Shown: positions 49,959 through 59,786 of the stretch, in pieces
Numbering within the stretch: the stretch's first letter is position 1
How the letters are laid out: each line of letters begins with the position of its first letter
NCBI RefSeq assembly: GCF_023008405.1
Contig: NZ_CP095376.1
Span: 7,420,501 to 7,484,500 of the forward strand
Length of the DNA stretch: 64,000 nt
Reading direction: 5' to 3'
Source: Amycolatopsis sp. FBCC-B4732
GTDB lineage: Bacteria; Actinomycetota; Actinomycetes; Mycobacteriales; Pseudonocardiaceae
Position numbers and translations under genes: made by a program
The notes under the pieces: model-generated
Seen by the model: the letters and a program-made list of their open reading frames with translations, nothing else
The model's database searches: none
What the model was told of the DNA's origin: nothing

Positions 49959-51389
49959 TCAGTCCTCTCCGAGATTCCGCCGGACCCCGTGCGCCGCTTC
50001 GCGGGCTTCGAGGTGGCGCTGCTGGATCCGGTGGCCCGCGGCGCGTTGCGCCTCGGTCGGCTCGTCCAGCTCGAGCCGGAGCTTCTGGTTCTTCTGCCAG
50101 GACGGCGGTTCCGCACTGGCGGTCAGTGCCCACGCCGCCTGCCGCGCCGCGCCGATGGCGACGTATTCGGCGACTTCGGGCAGCTGCACGGGGACGCCGA
50201 ACACGAGCGGCGCGACCGCGCGGACGGCGGCCGACTGCGCGCCCCCGCCGATCAGCAGCACGCGGCGGACGTCGAGACCGTGCGCGCGCACCGCGTCGAG
50301 ACCGGCGGCGAGGCCGCAGAGCATGCCTTCGACGGCGCTGCGCGCGAGGTTCTGCGGGGTCATGTTGGCCCTGGTCAGGCCGGTCAGCGAGCCGGTGGCG
50401 TCCGGCAGGTTCGGCGTGCGCTCGCCGTCCAGGTAGGGCAGGAACGTGAGGCCCTCGGCGCCGGGCTCGCCGGCCAGCGCGAGCCGGTCGAACTCGCTGA
50501 GCGTCGCGCCGAGCATGGACGCCGTCGCGGTCAGCACGCGGGCGGCGTTGAGGGTGCAGGCCAGCGGCAGGAAGCGGCCGGTGGCGTCGGCGAACCCGGC
50601 GACTTCGCCGGTGGCGTCGGCCGCGCCGGTCTCGGCGACCCCGAACACGGTGCCGCTGGTGCCGAGCGACACGACGACGTCGCCGGGCCGCAGTTCGAGC
50701 CCGAGCGCGGCGGCCATGTTGTCGCCGGTGCCGGCCGAGACGAGCACGCCGTCGGCCGTGTGGCCGGCGGCCTGGGCCGGGCCGAGCACGGCGGGCAGCT
50801 CCGGCGTCCGGCCGCCGAAGGCGTGGCTCAGGACGTCGAGGCGGTAGGCGTTGTCGGACGGCGAGAAGTAGCCGGTGCCGGACGCGTCACCGCGGTCGGT
50901 GACCGGGTCGCCGCCGGTGAGCTTCCAGGTCAGCCAGTCGTGCGGCAGCAGCACGCGCGCGACCCGGTCGGCCAGCTCGGGCTCGTGGTCGGCCAGCCAG
51001 CGCAGCTTCGTCACGGTGAAGCTGGCGACCGGCACCGAGCCGACGGACTTCGCCCAGACCGACGGCCCGCCGAGCTCCGCGATGAGGTCGAGCGCCGACT
51101 GCGCGGAACGGGTGTCGTTCCAGAGCAGCGCGGGCCGGACGACCTCGTCGTGCTCGTCGAGGGTGACCATGCCGTGCTGCTGCCCGCCGACGCCGATGGC
51201 CTTGACGTCGTCGAGCAGGCCCTTCGTGGCCTCTTGGAAGGCGTCCCACCAGGCGGCGGGGTCGACCTCGGTGCCCTCGGGGTGCGGCGCGCGGCCGGTG
51301 CGGACGATCTCACCGGTGCTCGCGTCGCACACGACGACTTTGGTCGACTGGGTGGACGAGTCGATGCCGGCGACCAGTTCAGCTGTCAT
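49959..51389 (-). CDS. xylB: xylulokinase-like FGGY carbohydrate kinase
   Basis: 476 residues. [19 protein letters not shown] (phosphate loop), [27 protein letters not shown], and [21 protein letters not shown] is characteristic of xylulokinases, which phosphorylate D-xylulose. Start overlaps the end of the DeoR gene by 11 bases. No xylA in the window, so another ketose is possible. Confidence 0.9.
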   Translation of the reverse strand: MTAELVAGIDSSTQSTKVVVCDASTGEIVRTGRAPHPEGTEVDPAAWWDAFQEATKGLLDDVKAIGVGGQQHGMVTLDEHDEVVRPALLWNDTRSAQSALDLIAELGGPSVWAKSVGSVPVASFTVTKLRWLADHEPELADRVARVLLPHDWLTWKLTGGDPVTDRGDASGTGYFSPSDNAYRLDVLSHAFGGRTPELPAVLGPAQAAGHTADGVLVSAGTGDNMAAALGLELRPGDVVVSLGTSGTVFGVAETGAADATGEVAGFADATGRFLPLACTLNAARVLTATASMLGATLSEFDRLALAGEPGAEGLTFLPYLDGERTPNLPDATGSLTGLTRANMTPQNLARSAVEGMLCGLAAGLDAVRAHGLDVRRVLLIGGGAQSAAVRAVAPLVFGVPVQLPEVAEYVAIGAARQAAWALTASAEPPSWQKNQKLRLELDEPTEAQRAAGHRIQQRHLEAREAAHGVRRNLGED

Positions 51390-52212
51390 AGGGCTGCCCC
51401 TCTGCGACGTGTTCGACGATCTCGATCGCGGTGCCCGCGTTGAGCGCGGCCTCGATCTCCTCGGTCGGCGTGGCTTCGCCGGTGATCAGCAGGTCGTAGT
51501 CGCCGACGTCGCCGTGCGCGTAGGTGGCGGTGCGGCCGAACTTCGAGTGGTCGAGGACGAGGACGTTGTGGTTGGCGACCTTGAGGGCCGCTTTCTTGAG
51601 CTCGGCGTAGTCCCGGTCCGGATGGAAGAGCCGCCCGACAGCGACCGCGGTGACCGAGACGAAGGAGACGTCGGCGCGGATCGAGTCCAGGAGGTTCAGC
51701 ACCTCGGGACCGGCGCAGGAGTCGTACTCGGGCGAGTACCGGCCGCCCGCCAGCACGACGTCGACCTTCGGGCCGAGCAGCCGGGCGGCGTGCAGCGAGT
51801 TCGTGACGACGGTGAGCGCGTCGACCTCGGCCAGCCGCTTGACCAGCGGGAGCAGCGTGGTGGAGTCGTCGACGAAGACGGTCTGGCCGGGGTGGACGTG
51901 CTTCGCGGCGGCCTCGCCGAGCGCGTCTTTTTCGTCGTGGTGGAGGGTGTCGCGGAAGCGGGCGGCGGACTCGATGGTGAGCGCCGGGTAGGCCTCGACC
52001 TTGCCGCGCAGCTTGCGCAGGAGCCGGCGTTCGGCCAGGTCGTCGAGGTCGCGGTGCATGGTCATCAGGCTGACCTTGAAGCGGGCGGTCAGGTCGTCGA
52101 TCCGTGCTTCGCCCTGCTCGATGACGTGGTCGAGGATCCCCTGCCGCCGCTGCTCGACGGCAGCGTCGGACGGCCGGGTCTTCCGGTCTCCGGGTGCTGT
52201 GCCGCCGCTCAC
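51379..52212 (-). CDS. DeoR-family sugar regulator
   Basis: 277 residues. N-terminal DeoR HTH ([37 protein letters not shown]) and the phosphosugar-sensing DeoRC domain ([33 protein letters not shown]). Likely represses the deoR-xylB-malK operon until a sugar phosphate appears. A GAGTTA-N13-TAACTC inverted repeat lies just upstream. GTG start with TAAGAA nearby, possibly a leaderless start. Confidence 0.92.
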   Translation of the reverse strand: MSGGTAPGDRKTRPSDAAVEQRRQGILDHVIEQGEARIDDLTARFKVSLMTMHRDLDDLAERRLLRKLRGKVEAYPALTIESAARFRDTLHHDEKDALGEAAAKHVHPGQTVFVDDSTTLLPLVKRLAEVDALTVVTNSLHAARLLGPKVDVVLAGGRYSPEYDSCAGPEVLNLLDSIRADVSFVSVTAVAVGRLFHPDRDYAELKKAALKVANHNVLVLDHSKFGRTATYAHGDVGDYDLLITGEATPTEEIEAALNAGTAIEIVEHVAEGQPYDS

Positions 52213-52240
52213 ACGGCATTCTTACCAGATTTCCCGCGCA

Positions 52241-52265
52241 GAGTTAACAGAGAACTCGATAACTC
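52241..52265 (-). promoter_or_regulatory. candidate DeoR operator
   Basis: Inverted repeat GAGTTA-N13-TAACTC in the AT-rich region 29-53 bases upstream of the deoR start, where a promoter is expected. Position suggests autoregulation; no experimental consensus is claimed. Confidence 0.45.
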
Positions 52266-52283
52266 TTCCCACGCCCCCACTGC

Positions 52284-52343
52284 GCACTTTCACGTGAAAG
52301 TGTTCCGGAGCACACACTCCGGATCACTTTCACGTGAAAGTGC
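52284..52343. repeat. paired 18-base palindromes with central hairpin
   Basis: CACTTTCACGTGAAAGTG, a perfect palindrome, occurs at 52285-52302 and 52325-52342. Between them TCCGGAG-CACACA-CTCCGGA forms a hairpin, so the whole 60 bases is one near-perfect dyad. It begins 7 bases past the nnrD stop and can terminate that transcript, but the self-complementary 18-mers also look like protein-binding sites. Confidence 0.85.
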
Positions 52344-52349
52344 GTGCGG

Positions 52350-53789
52350 TCAGGGGGTGAGGGAGCGGATGGCGCGGATGGCCTCCGGGATCGCGTGGAC
52401 CAGGCCGGACGCCGAGGTCGGGGCGTTCTGGGCCGCGATCGCGCCCGCCAGCGAATGCACGTGGGCCGCCATCGCCGCCGCCAGCCACGGGTCCAGGCCG
52501 GCCGCCAGCAGGGCCCCGACCAGGCCGGACAGGACGTCGCCCGAGCCCGCCGTCGCCAGCCAGGCGCCGTGCGGCTTGTTCACCGCGACCCGGCCGTCCG
52601 GGGCCGCCACGACCGTGACGTGGCCCTTCAGCAGCACCACCGCGTCGTACTTCTTCGCCGCTTCACGCGCCGCTGTCACGCGGTCCGCTCCCGGCTTGCG
52701 GCCCATCAGGCGCTCGTACTCGCCCGCGTGCGGGGTCAGGACCAGCGGCGTGTCCGGGTCGCGGGCGTCGAGGACGTCCGGGGACTTCGCGATGATCGTC
52801 GTCGCGTCGGCGTCCGCGCAGACCGGGACGCCCTGGCCCAGCACGTGCCGCAGGACGTCGCGGCCGTCCGAGCCGGTGCCGATGCCCGGCCCGACGGCCC
52901 ACGCCTGGACGCGGCCCGCGTCCGCGACCGTGCCGGTCGCGATGATCTCCGGCCACTGCGACCGGACGACGTCGGCCGCGTGACCGGCGTAGCGCACCAG
53001 GCCCGACGTCGCGCGCACCGCCGAGCCCGCCGCCAGCACCGCCGCGCCCGGGTACGTCGCCGAGCCCGCCGCGATGCCGACCACGCCCTGGCTGTACTTG
53101 TCGTCGTCCGGTCCGGGCACCGGCCAGGCCGCGGCGACGTCCGCGACGTCGAGCCGCCGCAGGTCGGGGTCGGTCAGCTCGAGGCCGATGCCGACCAGGA
53201 CGACCTCGCCGCAGTGGGCGGGCGCGAGCGCGTGCACCGGCTTGAGCGCGCCGAAGGTGACCGTGCGGGTCGCTTTCACGGCGGGGCCGTCGACGGCCCC
53301 GGTGTCCGGGTCGACGCCGCTGGGCAGGTCGACCGCGACGATCGGGGCTTCGACCAGGTCCACCAGCCGGGCCGCGTCCGGGCGCAGCGAGCCGCTCGCG
53401 GAGATCCCGACGATGCCGTCGACCACGACGTCGGCCTTCGCGATCCACTGTGGACCGTCCGCGGCGGGCACCGCGCGGCCACCGGCTCGCTTGAGCGCGC
53501 CGAGTCCTCCGGCGTGCGCCTTCTCGGGCTTGAGCAGGATGGCCGTGACGGCGACTCCGCGTCGCCGGAGGAAGGCGCCTGCCCAGAGCGCGTCACCGCC
53601 GTTGTCGCCCGAGCCGACCAGGAGCACGGCCCGGCGTCCGGAGACCCCGCCGGTGCGGTCTTCGAGCAGGTCGGCGATCTGCACCGCGAGCCCGAACGAC
53701 GCCCGGCGCATGAGTTCGCCGTCGGGTGTGACGGCGAACGCCCGCCTCTCCGCCTCGCGAATCCGTTCCGTGGTCCAGATTCCCTGCAC
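52350..53789 (-). CDS. nnrD: bifunctional NAD(P)H-hydrate epimerase/dehydratase
   Basis: 479 residues. Repairs hydrated NAD(P)H. N-terminal epimerase half (YjeF_N) with GSGDNGGDALWAGAFLRRRG; C-terminal ADP-dependent dehydratase half with LTPHAGEYERLMG and GSGDVLSGLVGALLA. GTG start. It lies 22 bases after glmS on the same strand; the fused form and the place near glmS and alr follow the mycobacterial order. Confidence 0.95.
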   Translation of the reverse strand: MQGIWTTERIREAERRAFAVTPDGELMRRASFGLAVQIADLLEDRTGGVSGRRAVLLVGSGDNGGDALWAGAFLRRRGVAVTAILLKPEKAHAGGLGALKRAGGRAVPAADGPQWIAKADVVVDGIVGISASGSLRPDAARLVDLVEAPIVAVDLPSGVDPDTGAVDGPAVKATRTVTFGALKPVHALAPAHCGEVVLVGIGLELTDPDLRRLDVADVAAAWPVPGPDDDKYSQGVVGIAAGSATYPGAAVLAAGSAVRATSGLVRYAGHAADVVRSQWPEIIATGTVADAGRVQAWAVGPGIGTGSDGRDVLRHVLGQGVPVCADADATTIIAKSPDVLDARDPDTPLVLTPHAGEYERLMGRKPGADRVTAAREAAKKYDAVVLLKGHVTVVAAPDGRVAVNKPHGAWLATAGSGDVLSGLVGALLAAGLDPWLAAAMAAHVHSLAGAIAAQNAPTSASGLVHAIPEAIRAIRSLTP

Positions 53790-53811
53790 GGCGGGGCCTC
53801 TCTACGCTGTG

Positions 53812-55674
53812 TTATTCAACAGTCACGGACTTCGCCAGGTTACGCGGCTTGTCGACGTCGTACCCGCGGGCGCGGGCGATCTCCGCCGCCAGCACCTGCA
53901 GCGGCACGGTGGACACCAGCGGCTGCAGCAGCGTCGGCACCGCGGGGACCTCGATGAGCTCGTCGGCGAACGGCCGGACGGTCTCGTCGCCCTCTTCGGC
54001 GATCACGATCGTGCGGGCGCCGCGGGCCTGGATCTCGCTGATGTTCGAGACCAGCTTCGAGTGCAGCACCGCGCGGCCCTTGGGCGAGGGCATCACGACG
54101 ACGACCGGCAGGCCGTCCTCGATCAGCGCGATCGGGCCGTGCTTGAGCTCGCCGGCCGCGAAGCCCTCGGCGTGCATGTACGCGAGTTCCTTGAGCTTCA
54201 GCGCGCCTTCGAGGGCGACCGGGAACCCGACGTGGCGGCCGAGGAAGAGGACGGCCTTCGAGTCCGCGATCCGGCGGCCGAGGTCACGCACCTGGTCCAC
54301 AGTGGACAGTACCTTTTGGACGGCCGCGGGCATGGCCTCGAGCTCGGCGAACTCGCGCGCGACCTCGTCCGGGTACTTCGTGCCGCGGGCCTGCGCCAGC
54401 GCCAAGCCGACCAGGTAGTTGGCCGCGATCTGGGCGAGGAACGCCTTGGTCGACGCGACGCCGATCTCGGGTCCGGCGTGGGTGTAGAGGACGGCGTCGG
54501 ACTCCCGCGGGATCTGCGCGCCGTTGGTGTTGCAGACGGCGAGGACGCGCGCCTTCTGCTCACGCGCGTGCCGGACGGCTTCGAGCGTGTCCGCCGTCTC
54601 GCCGGACTGGGACACGGCGACGACCAGCGTGTCGCGGTCCAGCACCGGGTCTCGGTAGCGGAACTCGGACGCCAGCTCGACCTCGACCGGCAGCCGCGTC
54701 CAGTGCTCGATGGCGTACTTGGCGACCAGGCCGGAGTGGTAGGCCGACCCGCAGGCGATGACGAAGACCTTGTCGACGTCGCGGAGGTCCTGGTCGGAGA
54801 TGCGCTGCTCGTCGAGGATGATGCGGCCGGACTCGAAGTGCCCGCGCAGCGTGTTGGCCAGCGCCTCGGGCTGCTCCTCGATCTCCTTGAGCATGAAGTA
54901 CTCGTGGCCGCCCTTTTCGGCGGCGGAGAGGTCCCAGTCGACGGTGAACGGCTTGGCCTGGGCGGCGTCGCCGTGGAAGTCCAGGACTTCGTAGCCCTCG
55001 CGCGTGATGACGACGAGCTGGTCCTGCCCGAGCTCGACGGCCTCGCGGGTGTGCTCGATGAAGGCGGCGACGTCGGAGGCGACGAAGTGCTCCCCGTCCC
55101 CGACCCCGACGACCAGCGGCGACGACCGCCGCGCAGCGACGATCGTGTCGGGCTCGTCGGCGTGCGTCACGACCAGGGTGAAGGCACCTTCGAGCCGCCG
55201 GCAGACAGCGGCGACGCTGGCGGCGAGGTCACCCTTGGTGTCCCCGTCGCTGTACGCGCGGGCGACGAGGTGCGCGGCGGTCTCGCTGTCGGTGTCACTG
55301 GCCATCTCGACCCCGTCGGCTTCGAGCTCGGCCCGGAGCGCGGCGAAGTTCTCGATGATGCCGTTGTGCACGATGGCGACGCGCTGCGAGACGTCCCGGT
55401 GCGGGTGCGAGTTGCGGTCGACGGGCGCGCCGTGGGTGGCCCAGCGGGTGTGCCCCATGCCGGCGGTCCCGGCGAAGGCGTCCCGCCCGACCTCGTCGAG
55501 CCGAGCTTCCAGGTTCGCCAGCCGGCCGGCCTTGCGCTCGACGGTCAGCGCACCGGCCCCGTCGAGGACCGCGACCCCGGCCGAGTCGTACCCGCGGTAC
55601 TCCATGCGCCGGAGCCCGCCGAGGACGACGTCCAGAGCCGGGCGGTGCCCGACATATCCCACGATTCCACACAC
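53812..55674 (-). CDS. glmS: glutamine-fructose-6-phosphate aminotransferase
   Basis: 620 residues. Makes glucosamine-6-phosphate for peptidoglycan. The nucleophile Cys2 follows the start codon (M-CGIVGYVGHRPALDV), which fixes the GTG at 55674; longer upstream frames would bury it. GATase type 2 domain, then two SIS domains (VSQSGETADTLEAVRHARE, HVGFPVALEGALKLKELAYMH in parts) and end KPRNLAKSVTVE. No glmS ribozyme was seen. glmM, the next pathway step, lies 7 kb away. Confidence 0.97.
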   Translation of the reverse strand: MCGIVGYVGHRPALDVVLGGLRRMEYRGYDSAGVAVLDGAGALTVERKAGRLANLEARLDEVGRDAFAGTAGMGHTRWATHGAPVDRNSHPHRDVSQRVAIVHNGIIENFAALRAELEADGVEMASDTDSETAAHLVARAYSDGDTKGDLAASVAAVCRRLEGAFTLVVTHADEPDTIVAARRSSPLVVGVGDGEHFVASDVAAFIEHTREAVELGQDQLVVITREGYEVLDFHGDAAQAKPFTVDWDLSAAEKGGHEYFMLKEIEEQPEALANTLRGHFESGRIILDEQRISDQDLRDVDKVFVIACGSAYHSGLVAKYAIEHWTRLPVEVELASEFRYRDPVLDRDTLVVAVSQSGETADTLEAVRHAREQKARVLAVCNTNGAQIPRESDAVLYTHAGPEIGVASTKAFLAQIAANYLVGLALAQARGTKYPDEVAREFAELEAMPAAVQKVLSTVDQVRDLGRRIADSKAVLFLGRHVGFPVALEGALKLKELAYMHAEGFAAGELKHGPIALIEDGLPVVVVMPSPKGRAVLHSKLVSNISEIQARGARTIVIAEEGDETVRPFADELIEVPAVPTLLQPLVSTVPLQVLAAEIARARGYDVDKPRNLAKSVTVE

Positions 55675-55929
55675 GCGCACCAGCCTAACGAGGGATGTTC
55701 GCCGGAGTGATGGGGTCCGGAAAGGGTGCTTGACCTGGGAGAATGGACCGGGTGGTGGTTCGGACCAATGCACTGTCACCCGGACGTGTCTTTGGTGACC
55801 CGCCACCCCGAAGCTTGTTTGTGACTACGGACGGGTTCTGGGCTTCGGATCGGGGTGGGGGAGGGGGCTGGGTGGAGTGCCGGGGCGGCGGGCGCGCCTC
55901 TCGCCCCTTCGCACAGTAGGGTTCCGGCC

Positions 55930-56754
55930 ATGGCCAGCAAGCCCAAGCAGCTGCTCGCGGAGTTGACGCACCCCGGTCCGCACGAGGTTCTGCGGGGGAA
56001 TCTCGCCCTGGTCGGGCTGCCCGGTGTCGTCTTCACCCCCCGTGCCGGTCTCGGCCTGCCCGCCGTGGCCTTCGGGCACGGGTGGCTGCAGCCCCCCGAT
56101 CGCTACCGGCAGCTGCTGCGGCACCTCGCCAGCTGGGGCATCGTCGCCGCCGCGCCGGCCACCCAAAAAGGGCCGCTGCCGTCGCACCGGTTGCTCGCCG
56201 CCGATCTGCTGACGACCCTCGACGTCGTCACCACCGTGCGGCTCGGGCCCGATGGCATCAGCGTCAACCCCGCCAAGCTCGGGCTCGCCGGGCACTCGGC
56301 CGGGGGTGGCGCCGCCGTGCTCGCCGCCGCGCAGGACGCGCGGGCCGAGCAGCCGCGGATCAAGGCCGTCGCCACCATCACCGCCGCGCAGACGTTGCCG
56401 CCCGCGCACGAGGCCGCCAAGGCCATCACCGTGCCCGGGATGCACCTCGCCGCCGAGGGTGACCTGGTCGCGCCCGCCGTCGGGCACGCCGAAGCCATCG
56501 CGAACGCCTGGGGTGGCGACGACGTCCAGCTGCGGCTGCTCGGCAAGGCGTCGCACCTGGGTGTCACCGAGGGCAGGCACTGGTCGCAGCTGATCATGCA
56601 CGGCAAACCGCACCGCGGGACGCAGCAGCTGACCCGCGCGCTGTTCACCGCCTTCTTCCTGACGCACCTGACCGGCACCGACAAGTACCGGCCCCTGCTC
56701 GAAGCGGACGTCAAGCGCGCTCCGATCGAGCGCGAGGAAGAACCCGCGCACTGA
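55930..56754 (+). CDS. alpha/beta hydrolase (dienelactone hydrolase/chlorophyllase-like)
   Basis: 274 residues. Strand/oxyanion region VAFGHGWLQPPDRY, nucleophile Ser in GLAGHSAGGGAAVLAA, and a late His in KASHLGVTE. It resembles the chlorophyllase-like/DLH group of cytoplasmic hydrolases; substrate unknown. ATG at 55930 has TAGGGT eight bases upstream, consistent with a leaderless transcript. Divergent from glmS across about 255 bases with no other gene. Confidence 0.87.
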   Translation: MASKPKQLLAELTHPGPHEVLRGNLALVGLPGVVFTPRAGLGLPAVAFGHGWLQPPDRYRQLLRHLASWGIVAAAPATQKGPLPSHRLLAADLLTTLDVVTTVRLGPDGISVNPAKLGLAGHSAGGGAAVLAAAQDARAEQPRIKAVATITAAQTLPPAHEAAKAITVPGMHLAAEGDLVAPAVGHAEAIANAWGGDDVQLRLLGKASHLGVTEGRHWSQLIMHGKPHRGTQQLTRALFTAFFLTHLTGTDKYRPLLEADVKRAPIEREEEPAH

Positions 56755-56760
56755 CGCGGA

Positions 56761-56786
56761 AAGGGCCCGGCCGGAGCCGGGCCCTT
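56761..56786. terminator. bidirectional hairpin terminator
   Basis: An 11-base perfect stem AAGGGCCCGGC / GCCGGGCCCTT with loop CGGA, between the convergent hydrolase and the secretion-associated gene. Confidence 0.88.
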
Positions 56787-56788
56787 CC

Positions 56789-57250
56789 TCACACCAGCCA
56801 GCTGGTGCTGGAGAAATCGTCGTCGTCGTCCGGCTGGCGGGCGTGCCGGCCCCGCCGGGGCGGCTCCGGTGCCGGGGGCTCCGGGACGGGCTCGGGACGC
56901 GGTGCCACCGCGGCCGGGACCGGTGTCCCGTAGCTCGGCGTCGGGTACGCCGTGTAGCCGGTGTCGGCCTCTTCGTCCTGGACGCCGAACTCCATCAGCG
57001 ACTCGCGCGACTTGTCGGCCAGCGTCTTCTCCGTCGCCCAGCCGCCCGCGCTCTGCTTGCGCTTGTTGAGCTCGTCCATGTGCTCGGCGTACTTCTGCGC
57101 GGCGGCCATCTCCCGCTGCAGCCCGGCGCTGGCCTGCTCCTTGGCCTCGGCGACGTGGCGGTCGCGCAGCCCCCGCTGCTCGTCCTGCTCGCGCGCGGCG
57201 GCGTCCATCGTCGAGATCGCCGTGCGATATCGGTCTTCGGCGCTGGTCAT
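56789..57250 (-). CDS. coiled-coil protein of type VII-like cluster (hypothetical)
   Basis: 153 residues. The N-terminal two thirds are strongly helical and charged (DRYRTAISTMDAAAREQDEQ, MAAAQKYAEHMDELNKRK); the C-terminus is Pro/Glu-rich and acidic (RQPDDDDDFSSTSWLV). No membrane segment or signal peptide. It is 19 bases after the 838-residue gene and completes a three-gene unit. Could be a chaperone or co-secreted partner for that protein (inference). Confidence 0.75.
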   Translation of the reverse strand: MTSAEDRYRTAISTMDAAAREQDEQRGLRDRHVAEAKEQASAGLQREMAAAQKYAEHMDELNKRKQSAGGWATEKTLADKSRESLMEFGVQDEEADTGYTAYPTPSYGTPVPAAVAPRPEPVPEPPAPEPPRRGRHARQPDDDDDFSSTSWLV

Positions 57251-57269
57251 CGGCTCTCCTCAGCCCTCG

Positions 57270-59786
57270 TCACCGGTCGTACCGGATCGACCGGTCACCC
57301 TCGTCGTCGAGCGAGCCGCTGATCCGGCCCTTCGCGCCGCTGGTTTCGAACACGCCGCCCTCGATGCGGTACTGGCTGGGCCCGCGCTGCTGGTCGCCGC
57401 CGCCACCGCCGCCGCCCGGGGCGCCACCCATGCCGCCCATCATCCCGCCCATGCCGCTCATCCCGCTCATGCTCGACGAGCCGCTCGCCGCGGCCTGGTG
57501 CGCGCCGGCGTCGACCGGGGTCGCGCCCAGGCCGCTGCCGTCGGACATCGGCATCGACGCGTCGCTGCCCGTCTGCGCACCCGGGTCGAGCGACACCGCG
57601 CCGGCGAAGTCCGCCGTCCCGCCGCCACCGGTGACGGCGGAACCGAAGTCGCTCGCCCCGGCCGTCGAAGTCGCGTCGGCCCCGGCACCCGCGTCGGCCA
57701 TCGCCACGGCGGGCTCCGCCGCGACAACCCCGCCACCGCCGCTGCCACCGAAGTCACCGCTGACGTCCACGCCGCCCGGAGCGCTGAACCCGCTCCCCCC
57801 GCCACCGGCCGCTTCGCTGCGCGTGAAGCCCGGGTCCGGGTTGGGCGGCGACGGGTCCTTCGTCACCGGCGGCTCGGCCTTCGGGTCGTGCTTGACGTCC
57901 GAAGCCGCGGGGTCGGTCTTGCCGTCGCCCTTGAGGTCGCCGGTCTTCGGGTCGTCCTTCTCGTCCAGCGTGTAGGTGGTCGGCTCGCCCTTGCCGTCGT
58001 CGACCGTCACGATCGTCGGGCCGTCGGGCCCCTCCGGCCGCTCGGCCGTGATCTTGAGGTTGCCGTCCTGGATGTGGATCTTGCCGTCCGGGCCCGGCTT
58101 GTAGCTGCCGTCGGCCGAGGGCTGCCCCTCCTTGACCGCCTGCTGGCTGCCCTGCGGGCCGAAGCTGCCGTCGGCCTTGGCGCCGTCCTTGGCGCCGTCC
58201 TTGCCCGCTTCGGCCTTGTCGTCGTCACCCCAGTCGAGGTGGTAGTCCTTCTTGTTGCCGTGGCCGTCGTCCACGGAGATGTCCTGCTTGCCCTCCTTGT
58301 CGGGCTCGGACATCTCGATCGTGTTGTCGCCCTTCTTGACCGACACCGTGTCGGTGTCGTCCATGTCCTTGATGGCCTCGCCGGTCTTCGGGTCGATCGG
58401 GTACGGCTCGCCGGTCGACGGGTCGACTTCGAGGGGCTTGCCGGTGATCGGGTTCTTGCCCTCCTCCGGCTTCGCGGGCTCCTCGGCCTTCGGCGGCTCG
58501 GCCGCGGACGGCGTCGTGCCGCCGCCCCCGGTGCCCCCGCCGGTCCCGCCGCCCGTGCCGCCACCGGTACCCCCGCCGGTGTTGCCGCCCTTGTCGCCGC
58601 CCCCGGTGTTGCCGCCCTTGTCGCCGCCCTTGTCGCCGCCGCCCTCGTTCTTCGCCTCGGTCAGCTGGTTGCGGTAGCCGTCCATGAACCGCGCCAGCGC
58701 GCCGAACTGCTGGTCGATGGTGTCCTTGGCGGACTTGCAGGAGCCGTTGAAGGCGTTGATCAGGCTCTTGTACTCGGTCGAGAAGGCGCCGTCACGCCAG
58801 AAGCGGGTGACCTGGCGGCCGTACTCCTTGTTCTCGTCGTTGAAGCCGCAGTCGTCGTTCTGCAGGCGCTCGGCGAGGTTCGACTGGTTGTTGTGCTTCG
58901 CGTTCACGGCGTCGATCCAGCCCGCGACCTTCATGAAGTCGTCGAACTCGTCGGTTTCGCCGTTGGCGACCTTGAGGACGTCCTTGGCCATCGGGATGTC
59001 GGCCTCGGCGATCACCGGGCGGTGCAGCTGCAGGACCTCGTCGACCTTCTTCTTGACGGCGTCGTAGACGTGCGTCACGGTCTGCGGGATCAGCTTCGCC
59101 GCGCCGTCGATCTGCTGCGAAAGCTCCTTGGCGTGCGGCTTGATCGTCTCGTCGTACTTGATCTCCGCGGCGTTGGCGCCCTTGCCCTTCCACTCCCCGA
59201 AGAGGGTCTGGAGCTCGGTGTCGCTCTTGCTCAGCGAATCCTCGACGACCTTGTGCGCCTTGGTCAGGTCGTCGGCCTCGGTGAGGAACTTCTGGAACTG
59301 GATCCCGCGGTTCTCGTGGAACTTGTCCTTGAGCTCCGTCTTGGAATCGATCTTCGTGTTTTCGCCCTTGATCTGGTTCCAGACCTCGTCGGTCCACTTG
59401 GCGAGCAGGTCGACCGCGACGTTGCCCTGGTCGAGCAGTTCGTCAGAGCTCTTCGCGCCGGCCCCCAGCGTGGGCGTCGCGATCCCGTCGAGGTTCTTCT
59501 TCGCGTCGTCCCGCGCCGCGGTGTCGCGCTGGTGCTCCTGGTTCTTGGCCGCGGCTTCCTGCTGGGCTTCCTTCAGCGCTTCGTCGACGTCGTCCGACGA
59601 TCCCGGGAGCCAGTCGTTGGTCCAGCTGTTGTCGGAGTAGTTCTCGATGTACTTCTTCGCGTACTCTTCTTCTTCGTCGCTGAAGTTGAACGTGTCTTCG
59701 CCGTACTCGTCCATCAGCTTGGACTTGGCTTCCATCGACACGTTCGGGTCGTCGAGGACCTTCTTGATTTCGGCCCATTCAGCCAT
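57270..59786 (-). CDS. large WXG100/LXG-like secretion-associated protein
   Basis: 838 residues, no signal peptide. The N-terminal half (about 1-365) is helical and charged, with Trp-rich WTNDWLPGS and YWG-like turns, recalling long WXG100/PPE-type cargo of type VII systems. The middle (about 365-400) is Gly/Lys low complexity (GGGDKGGNTGGG). Next are KPITGKP- and DPxTGxP-type beta repeats (about 415-460: ITGKPLEVDPSTGEPYPIDP), then an Asp/Gly/Lys-rich part, and a Gly/Ala/Met-rich tail (about 650-838). No toxin motif recognised. ATG shares a base with the upstream stop (TGATG). Confidence 0.75.
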   Translation of the reverse strand: MAEWAEIKKVLDDPNVSMEAKSKLMDEYGEDTFNFSDEEEEYAKKYIENYSDNSWTNDWLPGSSDDVDEALKEAQQEAAAKNQEHQRDTAARDDAKKNLDGIATPTLGAGAKSSDELLDQGNVAVDLLAKWTDEVWNQIKGENTKIDSKTELKDKFHENRGIQFQKFLTEADDLTKAHKVVEDSLSKSDTELQTLFGEWKGKGANAAEIKYDETIKPHAKELSQQIDGAAKLIPQTVTHVYDAVKKKVDEVLQLHRPVIAEADIPMAKDVLKVANGETDEFDDFMKVAGWIDAVNAKHNNQSNLAERLQNDDCGFNDENKEYGRQVTRFWRDGAFSTEYKSLINAFNGSCKSAKDTIDQQFGALARFMDGYRNQLTEAKNEGGGDKGGDKGGNTGGGDKGGNTGGGTGGGTGGGTGGGTGGGGTTPSAAEPPKAEEPAKPEEGKNPITGKPLEVDPSTGEPYPIDPKTGEAIKDMDDTDTVSVKKGDNTIEMSEPDKEGKQDISVDDGHGNKKDYHLDWGDDDKAEAGKDGAKDGAKADGSFGPQGSQQAVKEGQPSADGSYKPGPDGKIHIQDGNLKITAERPEGPDGPTIVTVDDGKGEPTTYTLDEKDDPKTGDLKGDGKTDPAASDVKHDPKAEPPVTKDPSPPNPDPGFTRSEAAGGGGSGFSAPGGVDVSGDFGGSGGGGVVAAEPAVAMADAGAGADATSTAGASDFGSAVTGGGGTADFAGAVSLDPGAQTGSDASMPMSDGSGLGATPVDAGAHQAAASGSSSMSGMSGMGGMMGGMGGAPGGGGGGGDQQRGPSQYRIEGGVFETSGAKGRISGSLDDEGDRSIRYDR

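Noticed and set aside
55676..55929. Riboswitch or glmS ribozyme before glmS
   Set aside because: No recognisable ribozyme core; the G-rich tract is on the hydrolase side and shows no convincing structure.
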